Origin: Alistipes timonensis
GTDB taxonomy: Bacteria > Bacteroidota > Bacteroidia > Bacteroidales > Muribaculaceae
Length of the DNA: 43,591 nt
Assembly: GCA_023663385.1 (NCBI GenBank)
Contig: JAMPHO010000001.1
Location: 182,542 to 226,132 of the forward strand
Direction: 5' to 3'
The notes under the pieces were generated by a model. The model made no database searches. It saw only the letters and a list, made by a program, of their open reading frames with translations, and had not been told where the DNA came from. Each line of letters opens with the position of its first letter. Position 1 is the stretch's first letter. The position numbers and the translations under genes are program-made. This document shows, one piece after another, positions 6,089 to 15,800 of the stretch.

Positions 6089-8677
6089 TCATTTGATTTT
6101 CACTTTGAGGGTGGCGAGGTCGGCGGGGGCGCTCGACGAGCCTACCATCAGTTCGTAGTCGCCCGGCACTACGCGCATGCGGCGCTCGGCGGCGTCCCAG
6201 TTCTCGAACGCCTCGCGGGGCATCGGAATCTCGACCACGCGCTTCTCGCCCGCCTTGAGGTCGACGCGGGCGTAGCCGCGGAGCGACTTCGAGGGGCCCG
6301 CTGTGTCGGCGGGGCGACGCATATATAGCTGCACGATCTCCGTGCCCTCGCGGGAGCCGGTGTTGCGTACCTCCACGCTCACCACCCCGTTCTTATACTT
6401 GGGCTTGCCGTAGGCGAAAGTGGTGTAGCTCAGGCCGTAGCCGAAGGGATAGAGGGGTTCCTCGGCCATATAGCGGTAGGTGCGGCCCGCCATATTGTAG
6501 TCGTCAAACGGGGGGAGCTGCGAATCGTCGGTGTAGAAGGTCACCGGGAGCTTGCCCGAGGGGTTGTAGTCGCCAAGGAGCACCTCGGCCACCGCCTCGC
6601 CCCCCTGCTCGCCCGGATACCAGGCCTGGAGTATGGCGTCGCAAATATCGTTTTCGGGTGCGAGGGCCACGGCGCTGCCGCTGCAGTTTACAAGCACCAC
6701 CTTCTTACCCGCCTCATGGAGGGCGCGGATGATGTCGCGCTGCGCCTGGGGGAGCTCGATCGAGGTGCGGTCGCCGTTGTCGAAGCCGGGGAGCTGCACG
6801 CGGGCCTGCTCGCGTTCGAGCGCCGGGGAGATACCCCCGACGAAAATCACGGTGTCGTAATCCTTGGCGCGGGCCGCGATTTCGGGTATGGTCAGCTCGC
6901 GGGAGCGGCAGATGTCGAAGTTGAGCGTAGCGCCATCCTCCAGCTGCTTATAGTTCAGCTCAATATCGTAGGTCTTGCCCTTCTCCACCGCCAGTTTCAT
7001 CGTGCGGAACGAGAGGGGGTCGGTTTTCCAGCGGTTGTGTATGGTGTCGCCGTTTACGATAATGCGGAAGCCGTCGTCGTTGTTGAAAACCAGGTCGAGC
7101 TCCTCGGTAGCCGGGGCGGTAAACGAGCCGCGCATACGGGTGGTGAAGTTCGTAAGCTCCACCCCGGGGGCGAACACCGTGTTGCCCCCGTTGTCGAGGG
7201 TCAGGGGGGAGGTATAGTTGGCCACTGCCGCCGTATCGCCCTGAAGGTCAAGGTTGTTCCAATAAACAGCGCGCAGCCCCGGGCGCCCTTCGGCGTCGGT
7301 GAAGAGGTTGAAGATGCTCTCCTTCTCGGTGAGCGACGTGATGTCGCACGAGGGGGCATACGGAATCTCCGGAAACCGCGAGCGCATGGCCTCCATGATG
7401 GTCACCGTGTGGCCCGGCTGGCCGTAATATATGCCCCACTGCATAGTGGAGTCGGCGGCGTTGGGGCCCATGATCATCACGCGGTCCATCCGCGCAGGGT
7501 CGAGGGGGAGAATGCCGTTGTTTTTCAGCAGCACCATCTGCTCGCGGGCGGCTTTGAGGGCCAGCGCCTTGTGCTCGGGCGAGTTTACCACCGAGAGGGG
7601 TATGCGGGTCCACTCGACCAGCGAGTCGGGGTCGAAGTCGCCCAGGCGGAAGCGCTCGGCCAGGAGGCGGCGCACGCTGGTGTCGATTTCGGCCTCAGAG
7701 ATGTCGCCGCGCTTCACGGCGGCGGGGAGTTTCTTATAAATCTGGCCGCACTCCACGTCGGTGCCGGAGCGCACGCCCAAGGCGGAGGCCGCCTCGGCAT
7801 CCTTGGCCACGCCGTGCCGCTTGGGGAGGTAGAAGTCGTTGATCGCGCCGCAGTCGCTCACCACCATGCCGTCGAAGCCCCACTGGTCGCGGAGTATCTG
7901 CTGGAGCAGGGCCGAGGAGCCGCAGCACGCCTCACCTTCGAGGCGCTGGTAGGCGCACATAACCTCGCGCACGTTACCCTCCTGCACGAGCTGCTTGAAC
8001 GCCGGGAGGTAGGTTTCCCAAAGGTCGCGCTCGGGGAGCATCGCCACATCCATTCTGTGCCGCTCCTTCTCCGGGCCGCTGTGTACGGCGAAATGCTTGG
8101 CGCAGGCCAGGAGCTTATGGTAGCGCGAGGCGGAGTCACCCTGGAGGGCGTGCACAACCCGGAGCCCCATGCGTCCGTTCATATAGGGGTCCTCGCCATA
8201 GCTCTCCTGGCCGCGGCCCCAGCGCGGGTCGCGGAATATGTTCACCGTGGGGGTCCAGAACGAGAGCCCCTTGTACTTGCCCACCTTCCCCTCGGCGCGG
8301 GCCTGGGTGTTTTTGGCGCGTGCCTCGTCGCTCACGGCAGTGTACACCTCGGTGAGCAGGTCGTCGTCGAAGGCCGAGGCCATACCTATACAGGAGGGGA
8401 ACACGGTCGAGAGGCCGTTGCGCCCTACCCCGTGGAGGCACTCGCTCCACCACTCGAACGCGGGCACGCCCAGGCGCTCGATGGCCGGGGAGCCGTTCAT
8501 CATCAGTTTCACCTTCTCCTCAAGCGTCAGCCGCGAGCAGAGGTCGGCGGCGCGCTCCTCGGGGGAGAGTTCCGGATTGTTGAAGGGGTAGACAGGGGCA
8601 GCCGTAGCCAGGACGGGGGCGGCGATTGTTGCCGCGGCCGCGAAAGCGCGGAGCATGAGTTTCTTCAAATGATTCAA
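6089..8677 (-). CDS. Secreted GH3 glycosidase with PA14 insert, probable beta-xylosidase
   Basis: This 862-residue glycoside hydrolase family 3 enzyme has an N-terminal signal peptide ending near the ALATAAP-like cleavage region (about residues 24-28). The (beta/alpha)8 domain contains the conserved KH pair (K194, H195) and the nucleophile aspartate D275 in VVSDCGAI. That SDCGAI form is typical of the beta-xylosidase branch, whereas beta-glucosidases usually have SDW. A PA14 domain is inserted at about 455-600, inside the C-terminal alpha/beta sandwich, and a fibronectin III-like domain ends the protein. It would release xylose, or less likely glucose, from oligosaccharides in the periplasm. 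The nearby xyl operon supports the xylose reading. It has its own terminator at 5951-5990 and a 200-bp upstream region. Confidence 0.88.
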   Translation of the reverse strand: MNHLKKLMLRAFAAAATIAAPVLATAAPVYPFNNPELSPEERAADLCSRLTLEEKVKLMMNGSPAIERLGVPAFEWWSECLHGVGRNGLSTVFPSCIGMASAFDDDLLTEVYTAVSDEARAKNTQARAEGKVGKYKGLSFWTPTVNIFRDPRWGRGQESYGEDPYMNGRMGLRVVHALQGDSASRYHKLLACAKHFAVHSGPEKERHRMDVAMLPERDLWETYLPAFKQLVQEGNVREVMCAYQRLEGEACCGSSALLQQILRDQWGFDGMVVSDCGAINDFYLPKRHGVAKDAEAASALGVRSGTDVECGQIYKKLPAAVKRGDISEAEIDTSVRRLLAERFRLGDFDPDSLVEWTRIPLSVVNSPEHKALALKAAREQMVLLKNNGILPLDPARMDRVMIMGPNAADSTMQWGIYYGQPGHTVTIMEAMRSRFPEIPYAPSCDITSLTEKESIFNLFTDAEGRPGLRAVYWNNLDLQGDTAAVANYTSPLTLDNGGNTVFAPGVELTNFTTRMRGSFTAPATEELDLVFNNDDGFRIIVNGDTIHNRWKTDPLSFRTMKLAVEKGKTYDIELNYKQLEDGATLNFDICRSRELTIPEIAARAKDYDTVIFVGGISPALEREQARVQLPGFDNGDRTSIELPQAQRDIIRALHEAGKKVVLVNCSGSAVALAPENDICDAILQAWYPGEQGGEAVAEVLLGDYNPSGKLPVTFYTDDSQLPPFDDYNMAGRTYRYMAEEPLYPFGYGLSYTTFAYGKPKYKNGVVSVEVRNTGSREGTEIVQLYMRRPADTAGPSKSLRGYARVDLKAGEKRVVEIPMPREAFENWDAAERRMRVVPGDYELMVGSSSAPADLATLKVKIK

Positions 8678-8803
8678 GGCAGATCGGGTATAATTGGCCT
8701 GATTGGTAAACAGGCTTTCGGGTTAGCAATACGCGAATTTACCTCATCCGCCCCCCTCGCGGCGGGTAATAATTGGCGAAATAAGTGTAACCAAGGTAAA
8801 ATG

Positions 8804-8833
8804 AGAGCCGCGGCCCTTCGCGGGTCGCGGCTC
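8804..8833 (-). terminator. Terminator-like hairpin after the 8882-10336 gene
   Basis: GAGCCGCG...CGCGGCTC forms a strong stem with a TTCG-type loop about 50 bp after the stop codon. On the minus strand it is followed by TCATTTTACC, so the T-tract is short. It is probably a terminator. The 8678-8803 remainder upstream of the GH3 gene shows no clear promoter. Confidence 0.6.
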
Positions 8834-8881
8834 CGTAGTATTTGTGAATCAAAGGTTTTTTATATCGTTGGGAGAAGGGGA

Positions 8882-10336
8882 TTACTTGTTGTAGACCTTC
8901 TTGCCGTCGACGATGATGAGGCCCTTGGTTTCGGGGGAAACCTCGATACCCTGGAGGTTGTAGGCGCGAACGGCCTTGGCCTCGTCGATGGTGATTACCT
9001 CAACAGCGTCCTGCTCTTCGCCGTAGTTGTCGCCGATGCCGAACTTCATATCGAGGATGTTGATGGTGTACTTGGCTGCGACGGGTTCCTTGAAGTAAAT
9101 GCGGAGGATGTAGCTGCCTTCTTTGAGGTTGATGCCTTCCATCTTCTCCTCCTTGAACTGGAACCACTGCTTTGTGGCTTCCTTAGCCTCAAATACGTCG
9201 CTCCATACGGGCATGGCGGCGGTAGCGTCAGCGTCGATGTCGGCCTTGTTGTAGAGCTCGAAGGTCAGGCTGGGGGTAAGGGTGCCTTTCGCATCATCGA
9301 TAGTCTTGAGCGACCAGTGGAATACGAAGTTGTAGTCGCCGGCCTGGGTAGCCTTTACCTCGAATTCCTCGGTGTTGTTGTTGCGGTAGTCGCCGAGCCA
9401 GGGCACAGTGCCCGGTTCGCCGTGGAGGATGTCGTAAGCCTCAGTCTCGGGGTTGTAGAGTTTGATCTGGTGGGAGTCATACTGCACCTTGCCCTGACCG
9501 ATGAGACGGGTGTTCTCGAAGTTCACATAGCCGGGGATGTTGCTGTACATCAGCACTTCCTCGAAGTAAGCGGTGAGGTCAACGTCCTCTTCGATATTGA
9601 AGGTGTAGGGGTTGGTGGTGAAGGGATCGTCGATGCCGTTGTCCCAGCCTACGAACTTGTAGCCAGTGTTGGCGATGGCCTGGGCCTTAACCTCGGTGCC
9701 GGCAACGAACTTGCTGCGGCCGGGGGTTACGGAAATCGTGCCACCTTCGGCGGGCTCGCAGTAGGTAGCGAGGTTCACTTCCTGAATCTCCTCGCGGGCT
9801 TCGAAGCGCCAGCCGTAGCAGTTGAAAGTGCCGGAGATGGGGCCGTTCTCGTTGTGGAACACGAGCTTGAAGAGGTATTCGCCGGCGGGGATGGGCTCGT
9901 CGATGTAGAATTCGGTTTCAGCGAAGCCATAGGAAGCGGTCTGCACGGGAGCGGCGTCGTAGCGCTTTTCCCATACGGTCTTGTTGGATGCGCGGTCGAT
10001 CAGCGAAAATTCGCCGTAGGAGCCGGGGGCGTCGGTTTTGCAGGCGATGTAGAAGCGCACGATGTAGCAAGCCTCTGCCTCGCTCTTCACTGCCCAGGTA
10101 GCGGCGTCACCGTCGTACATATTGGCCACATACTTGTGGTCAGCGCCGAGTTTGTTCTTTTCGTGAGTGGTGATGTGCTCGCGTTCGCCGCCGTCTTCGG
10201 GGAAGTTGACGATGTCGAATTCGGTGTACTCGGTGTCGGTGAGCAGCATCGACTCGTTGGGGATGTTCTGCGCGGTCTGGGCGCTCGCGAAAGCGAAAGC
10301 CAGCAGGGCGGAACCAAGGAGTAACTGTTTTTTCAT
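8882..10336 (-). CDS. Secreted protein of unknown function with an InlB B-repeat-like domain
   Basis: This 484-residue protein has a clear signal peptide (MKKQLLLGSALLAFAFASAQ). I do not recognise a catalytic domain. Residues about 30-180 look like a beta-rich, possibly carbohydrate-binding module. Residues about 189-262 match the bacterial B-repeat pattern (GGTISVTPG, GTEVKAQAIANTGYKFVGW, DVDLTAYFEE). A second beta-rich module follows. The C terminus contains VRAYNLQGIEV and GLIIVDGKKVYNK, a tail type shared with the pectate lyase next to it, which may be a surface-sorting or anchoring signal. It sits between a GH3 enzyme and a PL1 lyase, so a glycan-binding role is plausible but unproven. 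Hairpins at 8804-8833 and 10448-10495 suggest it is a single-gene transcript. Confidence 0.75.
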   Translation of the reverse strand: MKKQLLLGSALLAFAFASAQTAQNIPNESMLLTDTEYTEFDIVNFPEDGGEREHITTHEKNKLGADHKYVANMYDGDAATWAVKSEAEACYIVRFYIACKTDAPGSYGEFSLIDRASNKTVWEKRYDAAPVQTASYGFAETEFYIDEPIPAGEYLFKLVFHNENGPISGTFNCYGWRFEAREEIQEVNLATYCEPAEGGTISVTPGRSKFVAGTEVKAQAIANTGYKFVGWDNGIDDPFTTNPYTFNIEEDVDLTAYFEEVLMYSNIPGYVNFENTRLIGQGKVQYDSHQIKLYNPETEAYDILHGEPGTVPWLGDYRNNNTEEFEVKATQAGDYNFVFHWSLKTIDDAKGTLTPSLTFELYNKADIDADATAAMPVWSDVFEAKEATKQWFQFKEEKMEGINLKEGSYILRIYFKEPVAAKYTINILDMKFGIGDNYGEEQDAVEVITIDEAKAVRAYNLQGIEVSPETKGLIIVDGKKVYNK

Positions 10337-10447
10337 GTCAGTCAGGTTGGTTGTTGGTATTAGGTTTATTATATAAGCTGTGTATGGCGCGGCGGGGCCG
10401 CTGTGATTGGTGCGGTAAAATTACAACCGCTCGGGAGGTTTGCGGGG

Positions 10448-10495
10448 GAAAAATCGTCACTAAGGGTGTAAAATCTCCCTCAGCAACGATTTTTC
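10448..10495 (-). terminator. Rho-independent terminator after the PL1 gene
   Basis: The inverted repeat has arms GAAAAATCGT (10448-10457) and ACGATTTTTC (10486-10495), extended by GGG/CCC pairing inside. On the minus strand the T-run lies in the 3' arm. It begins about 35 bp after the pectate lyase stop. Its apical loop carries GTGTAAAAT, also found upstream of PL1 and uxaC. It could alternatively be a leader structure of the 8882-10336 gene. Confidence 0.6.
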
Positions 10496-10531
10496 ATTCA
10501 CAAAACCTAATAATCTTCTGTTTTTAACTTT

Positions 10532-12610
10532 TCAGCGCACGAGCACCTTCTTGCCCCCGCGGATGTAGATGCCGGGGACCGAGGGCTCCGCGACGCGGAT
10601 TCCCTGGAGGTTGTACCAGGCGTCGTCAGCCTCGGCAACGGGCTCGGCCTCTACCGACTCCACCCCTGCGGCGCGGTCGGTGAAGATGGTGATCTTGGCG
10701 GCAGGCACGTTACCCTTGAAGGTGAACGTAAGCTGGTTGCGCACGGGCTCGGGGAAGGACACCTCGAAGGAGCCGGTCTCGGTCTCCGACTTGGGGAGGG
10801 TATACACGCCCTGGTCGTAGGCCTGGCCGTTGAGCTCGGTGAGCGATGCTTCCTTATAGCTGGCGGTCTGGCGGTAGCCGCGACCCTCGAAGCGCACCTT
10901 GCTCACGGCAACCCCGTGGGGGAGCCAGAGGGTGTGCTGGCGGTTGACGGGCATCTGCAGCAGGCCGTTCTCATTACAGTCGGTGTAGTCCCCCCCGGTG
11001 AGCCACATTATGCCGTCGGAGAAGTACCAGCCGGAGCGGTCCTTGGTGTTCATCGACACCTCGTAGGAGTCGGCCAGGGGGAAGGTCGAGCGGTAACCCT
11101 CGGTCCACCCCTCGGCGTTCTGGGCCTCGGTGATGTCGGCCACGAGTTCGGCCAGGTAAACTTCGAGCATCGTGTAGCCCGACTCGTCGCAGAGGTTGCG
11201 GTCGGCAGCGTTATTGGGGTCGAGTCCGCGGGCTATCTCCCATTCGTCGGGCATGCCGTCCTTGTCGGTGTCGACGGGCGCTGCCTCCGATTTGAGCTCG
11301 GGCCACGCGCTCCAGTCGTCGCCGGCGTTCTTGGGCTTGTTGTCCTCCTGGGAGTTGATCAGGCCCTTGGAGAGGTTCTTGCCGGTGGAGGTGGCGGTGC
11401 CGTTGAGGGTGTCGTCGATCATCTGCTGGTCAACCCAGTCGTATGAGATGGAGCAACCGGCGTAGGAGGTGACGAGGTCGTATGCCTTTTCGGCGGAGTG
11501 GGTGGTGGTGGCGGGGAAGGGAACCGGCTCGGAGCGCTTGATGGCGGCGGCGGTTTCGTCGTTCCAGGTGCCGTCGGTGGCGGAGGCCGATTTGTCAATC
11601 TGGTCGAGGAAGCCCACGCCCCAGTTGTCCTTGGTCACGTCGCTGTACTTGGAGTTGACGTTACCCTCCACGAGGTAGGTGCCCCAGAGGTGGAGCGCCG
11701 GCGAGTAGGCGGGGTATGTCGTGCAGTAGCTCTTGGTGCGGATGCCGACACCGGCAATGCGGCGCCCCTTCTTGTCGGTGGGGGTGGCGGGACCCGGCTT
11801 GTAGTAGTTGTTGATGATGTTGACGTTCATCCCCTCGCCTCCGTAGCAGCCGTTGCCGCCGAAGTTGTAGATGACGTTGTTGCGCATATCCATGCGCTCG
11901 TCGAGCTGGGTCGAGACGCGCGGGCCGAGGCGCGGGGTGCGCGAGCCGTGGTGGGCCACCAGGTTGTGGTGGAACGAGGCACCGCTCCCTCCCCAGTTGC
12001 CGCCGTAGCCGTGGGCCCCCTTAGAGTGGCCGGAGTTCACGAGGCTCTGCGACACGATGCTCCACTGGAGGGTCGAGTTGACGTTGCCCAGTATGGAGCA
12101 GCATTCGTCGATACTCCAGGAAACGGAGCAGTGGTCGACCATGATGTTGCGCTCGTCCATGGCGGTGAGACCGTCCCAACCGTCGGCACCACCGACGTTG
12201 ACATTCTTGTTGCCAAGGCGGAAGCGGATAAAGCGCACGATGGTGTTGGAGCCGAGGGTCACGGGGTAGTCGGCGATGCAGATGCCGTCGCCCGGGGCGG
12301 TCTGCCCGGCTATGGTGGTGTATTCGGGAATTTTGAGGCCCGACTCCAGGTGGATCGTGCCGGAAACGTCGAACACGATGGTGCGGGGCCCGGTTTTCGA
12401 CAGGGCGTCGCGGAGCGTGCCGGTGCCGCTGTCCTTCAGACTGGTCACATGGTATACTGTGCCGCCGCGGCCTCCTACGACGTAGCGTCCGAAGCCCTCG
12501 GCGCCGGGGAAAGCGGGGAGCTTTTCCATATCCTGGGCCGAAGCGCCGCCCGACATGGCGGCAAGCAGCAGCAATGCGGCCGCCGAGCGGCCTGAGAAAT
12601 CAAACTTCAT
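10532..12610 (-). CDS. Secreted pectate lyase, PL1 family
   Basis: This 692-residue protein has a signal peptide (about residues 1-25) followed by a parallel beta-helix of the polysaccharide lyase 1 type (about 30-400). Family-like stretches include PAFPGAEGFGRYVVGGRGG, TTIAGQTAPGDGI, IMVDHCSVSWSIDE and HHNLVAHHGSRTPRLGPR, the last carrying the probable catalytic arginine region. It would cleave de-esterified homogalacturonan by calcium-dependent beta-elimination. A thrombospondin type 3-like calcium motif (DTDKDGMPDEWE) lies near residue 447. The C-terminal region is beta-rich and ends with WYNLQGIRV and GIYIRGGKKVLVR, probably a sorting or anchoring tail. It is flanked by terminators on both sides, so it is probably a monocistronic unit. 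Confidence 0.92.
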   Translation of the reverse strand: MKFDFSGRSAAALLLLAAMSGGASAQDMEKLPAFPGAEGFGRYVVGGRGGTVYHVTSLKDSGTGTLRDALSKTGPRTIVFDVSGTIHLESGLKIPEYTTIAGQTAPGDGICIADYPVTLGSNTIVRFIRFRLGNKNVNVGGADGWDGLTAMDERNIMVDHCSVSWSIDECCSILGNVNSTLQWSIVSQSLVNSGHSKGAHGYGGNWGGSGASFHHNLVAHHGSRTPRLGPRVSTQLDERMDMRNNVIYNFGGNGCYGGEGMNVNIINNYYKPGPATPTDKKGRRIAGVGIRTKSYCTTYPAYSPALHLWGTYLVEGNVNSKYSDVTKDNWGVGFLDQIDKSASATDGTWNDETAAAIKRSEPVPFPATTTHSAEKAYDLVTSYAGCSISYDWVDQQMIDDTLNGTATSTGKNLSKGLINSQEDNKPKNAGDDWSAWPELKSEAAPVDTDKDGMPDEWEIARGLDPNNAADRNLCDESGYTMLEVYLAELVADITEAQNAEGWTEGYRSTFPLADSYEVSMNTKDRSGWYFSDGIMWLTGGDYTDCNENGLLQMPVNRQHTLWLPHGVAVSKVRFEGRGYRQTASYKEASLTELNGQAYDQGVYTLPKSETETGSFEVSFPEPVRNQLTFTFKGNVPAAKITIFTDRAAGVESVEAEPVAEADDAWYNLQGIRVAEPSVPGIYIRGGKKVLVR

Positions 12611-12665
12611 GGTATGAATATCGGGTAAAAATCGGTTTTCGCGGGAAAGAGAGCTTTCTCCAGTG

Positions 12666-12673
12666 CAAAACTA
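12666..12673 (-). promoter_or_regulatory. Candidate -7 box upstream of PL1
   Basis: On the minus strand TAGTTTTG (12673-12666) matches the TAnnTTTG consensus exactly and lies 56 bp upstream of the pectate lyase ATG. No TTTG is found at the ideal -33 distance; the nearest TTTG is about 12 bp away. Another site, GTGTAAAAT (12695-12703), lies just upstream and is shared with other pectin genes. The remainder of 12611-12836 shows nothing else recognisable. Confidence 0.45.
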
Positions 12674-12836
12674 CTACAAACCGCGCAAACAATGGTGTAA
12701 AATCTGACAAAAATAGGGAAAACGCCCGCGAAACGGCATCGAAGCGGTGCGATGGGAAGCCGCTCGCTTAAGCTCGCTCAACACGACGGCGATGCCGACC
12801 CCGCGACGTGAAACGGGAATGACTTCGGCGGAAAAC

Positions 12837-12866
12837 GGAAAAGGCCCCGCCGGGTGGCGGGGCCTT
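12837..12866 (-). terminator. Rho-independent terminator after the first large CE8 gene
   Basis: A perfect 11-bp stem, AAGGCCCCGCC (12841-12851) and GGCGGGGCCTT (12856-12866), closes a 4-nt loop. On the minus strand it is followed by TTCCGTTTTCC. It lies 27 bp after the stop codon of the 12893-16807 gene. Confidence 0.8.
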
Positions 12867-12892
12867 GGTATGGTGCCTGATTAGGCGGGGAA

Positions 12893-15800
12893 TCAGTCGG
12901 CGAGAATCTTGGAGGCGGAGCGGGTGCCATCGGCGGCAACCGACACCTTGATCACGGCGCCGCGGTAACCCTCTTCGACGGGCTGGCCCTGGAGGTTGTA
13001 GTAGAGCACCTCGACGGCGGCGTTGTCGGCCTCGGGGGCTTCAATGCCGGTGGGGTTGCCGGGGGTCATCGCGAAGGAGTGGTCGCTCATGGTGCCGTTG
13101 GGGGCGATGGCGCGGATGGTGTAGGAGTAGTCCTCGGCAGCGCGGGCCTGAACCTTCTTGTAGCCGGAATTGGTGGCGAGGTCGAAGTGGTCGCAGTCGC
13201 CCGAGGCATAGCCTACATACTGGCCGTTGTTATAAATCATATAACCGGCGGCGCCGTCAACGGGATACCAGTAGATGTAGTTGCCCTCCTTTTCGTAGGC
13301 CACACCCTCGGGTGCGTTGATTTCGGTGGCGATCTCCTCGGTAGCGAGCCAGGAGTCGTCGCCGCCAAGCACGTTCTCAACGGTAAACTCGGCGGCCTGT
13401 TCGGCGGTGAGCACGGGGGTGTACTTGTTGGTCGAGGTCGAGGGGTTTTTGCGGCCGCTGAGGTCGAGGGCGTTGCCGTCCTTGTCCATCGAGTTGAACT
13501 CGTAGAGGCGGGTTTCAAGAGTGCCCATTTTGTCCCAGCCTTCCTCGGCGGGGAGCGAGAGGAGGGTGGTGTTCAGATAGTAGGCCGCGGGATTGTTGTC
13601 CCAGGGACGGCCGAGGTGGTAACCGGCGATGCCGTCGATGGAGCAGTTCTGGAACACAAAGCCCCACTTCTGCGCGGCGCTGGTGTTGGGGGCGCATACT
13701 ACGGAACCTTCGCGCTCGGTGACGAACAGGCAGTTCTCGAAGTAGTGGTTGCCGCCGCCGCAGATGAAGTCGACGGTGCCGTGGATTTCGCAGTTGAGGG
13801 CGTAGCCGCGATCACCGCTGACGTAGGTATCCTGGTAGCCGAGCAGCAGCATGTTCACCATGACGTCGCGCACGCCGCCGGTGAGGGCCACAGCCTGACC
13901 ACCGTCAGGGCCGATTTCGTTCTTGATGGTGAAGTTTTCAAGGTAGGTGTTGGTGGAGTAGCGCACCGAGAACACGGGGTAAGAGATACCCTTGACGGTA
14001 CCGCGCACTACGACTCCGTCGCGGCTTTCGCCGATAATCGACACATTGAAAGCCTTGTTGAGGTGCAGCAGCGGGGCGTTGTTGTCGGCGGAAACACCGA
14101 GGTCGTAGTCGCCATCCTTAAGGATGATCACGCGGCGGGGAGCCTCGGCGGTCTTGTTGGAAGCCATAACGTCGGCCACGGCGGCGCGGAGCTCCTCAAC
14201 GTTGGTAACATAGATAACGCTCTTAACGGGCTCAACCGTAGCGGGCTGCGCCCCAACCTTAACGGTGTAAGTGATAGCCTCGGTGTTGGCGTTGCCGTCA
14301 ACGTCCTTGGCGGCTCCGGCGGGGAGGGTCAGCACGGTTTCGGCATCCCAGGCGAGATCCCAGAGGGAGAATTTGAGAGTGGTCTTGCCGCCGTCGGCCT
14401 TGACCTCATTACCATTGTAGGTAGCCACGGCGTCCTGCATCGGGCGGTCGAAGCTGAGGGTCACAACGGCGTGGTTCTTAGCCTCGGTAGCGGTGTGGAC
14501 ACCACCCTTGAAGGTGGGTTCCCCTTCGTAACGAACCTCTTCAACCAGGAGCTCGAACCAAGCTACGGGCTGGCTACCTTCGAGGGTGAAGGTGATCGGA
14601 GCGCCCTGCTGATGGTTCTCGAAGTTCACAACGAGGTCGTAGGCACCGGCGCCACCCTGAACGAAGTCGGAAACGGTAGGCATAAACGTCTCGGCTCCTT
14701 CGGATGTCACGGAAACGACCTTACCGGGGCCGTAGTTGTCGAAGAGCTTGGCGAACTTAACCTGCTTAACGATAACGTTGGAGGGGACTTCGAGGGTGTG
14801 GGTACCCGGCTTGAACTTGAACTGGGTGCCTCCCCAGCCGTCATTGCAGTCGCGGATGGTGTAGAGGCCGTTGCTCCAGGAGCCGTCGGCCTGGTTGAGG
14901 GCGGCGTCATACACGATCTTCACAGCCTTGTCGTTTGCGGCGGCAGTGTAGATGTGGAGGCCGTCGATGGTGAGGGTGAAGCTCTTCTCGGCGAGCACGG
15001 GGTGAGCGAAAGTGGCAACGGCGGTGCCGTTTTCAACCTTCACGGCGGCTTCAACAGCCGAACCGTTGTCGAAAGTGGCCTTAACGGCGGGCACGGCGGT
15101 GAACACCATATCGGAGATAGCGGCAGCGCCATCGGCATTGAGAGCCTCAACCACGGCGGCGTCAGCCTGACGCCCGTCAACGGTCAGCCCAACCACGGTG
15201 CCCTCACCAAGCTCTGCTATAGCCATCTCGGGAGCGTAGAAGTTGGCGCAGAAGCTACCTGCGACATTCGAGAAAGATACCTTTAGCGACTTCTTGCCGA
15301 CAGTAACCTTGCCGGGGAGGAGGATTTCGGCCACTTCCTGAGCGGCAACGTGGTAAACAGCGGTAGCCTCGACTTTCTGAGTAGCCTCATCTTTCAGCTC
15401 CAGGGTCATATCGCCCTCACTGTAGAAGCCATAGAAATCGAACTTGGCCGAATAAAATCCCTCTTCGGCGCAGTAAACGCGGGCGGTAGCGGAGCTGCCG
15501 TTGCTTGCCCAGCCGAAATTCGGGGTTTCGGAAGTCTCATTCTCTATTTGGAGACCGTTTTCAGTCCAGTAGTTTTTCGAAAGGGTGAGAGTGCCGGGGA
15601 TGGCAAGATAGCCCGAAGGAATCCGCGACGCGTCGTAATCTTCCGAAACCCAGTTGAAGGTCGGGGCCATAATGTTGGTGATATAGCTCGTGTTTCCAAC
15701 GCCGGTGAAAGTGACTTTGAAGGTCTTGCGGCCTTTGGAAATCACGCCTTCGAGAGGGATGGTCTTGTCGTCGCGACCGCCGGTAAAGATGAAGTGCTGG

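Noticed and set aside
6716..10324. Very long plus-strand open frame (1202 codons) over the GH3 gene and its neighbour
   Set aside because: It is antisense to two well-recognised genes, spans their intergenic gap and terminator, and its translation is low-complexity (V/G/A/E/H-rich) as expected for a GC-rich shadow frame.
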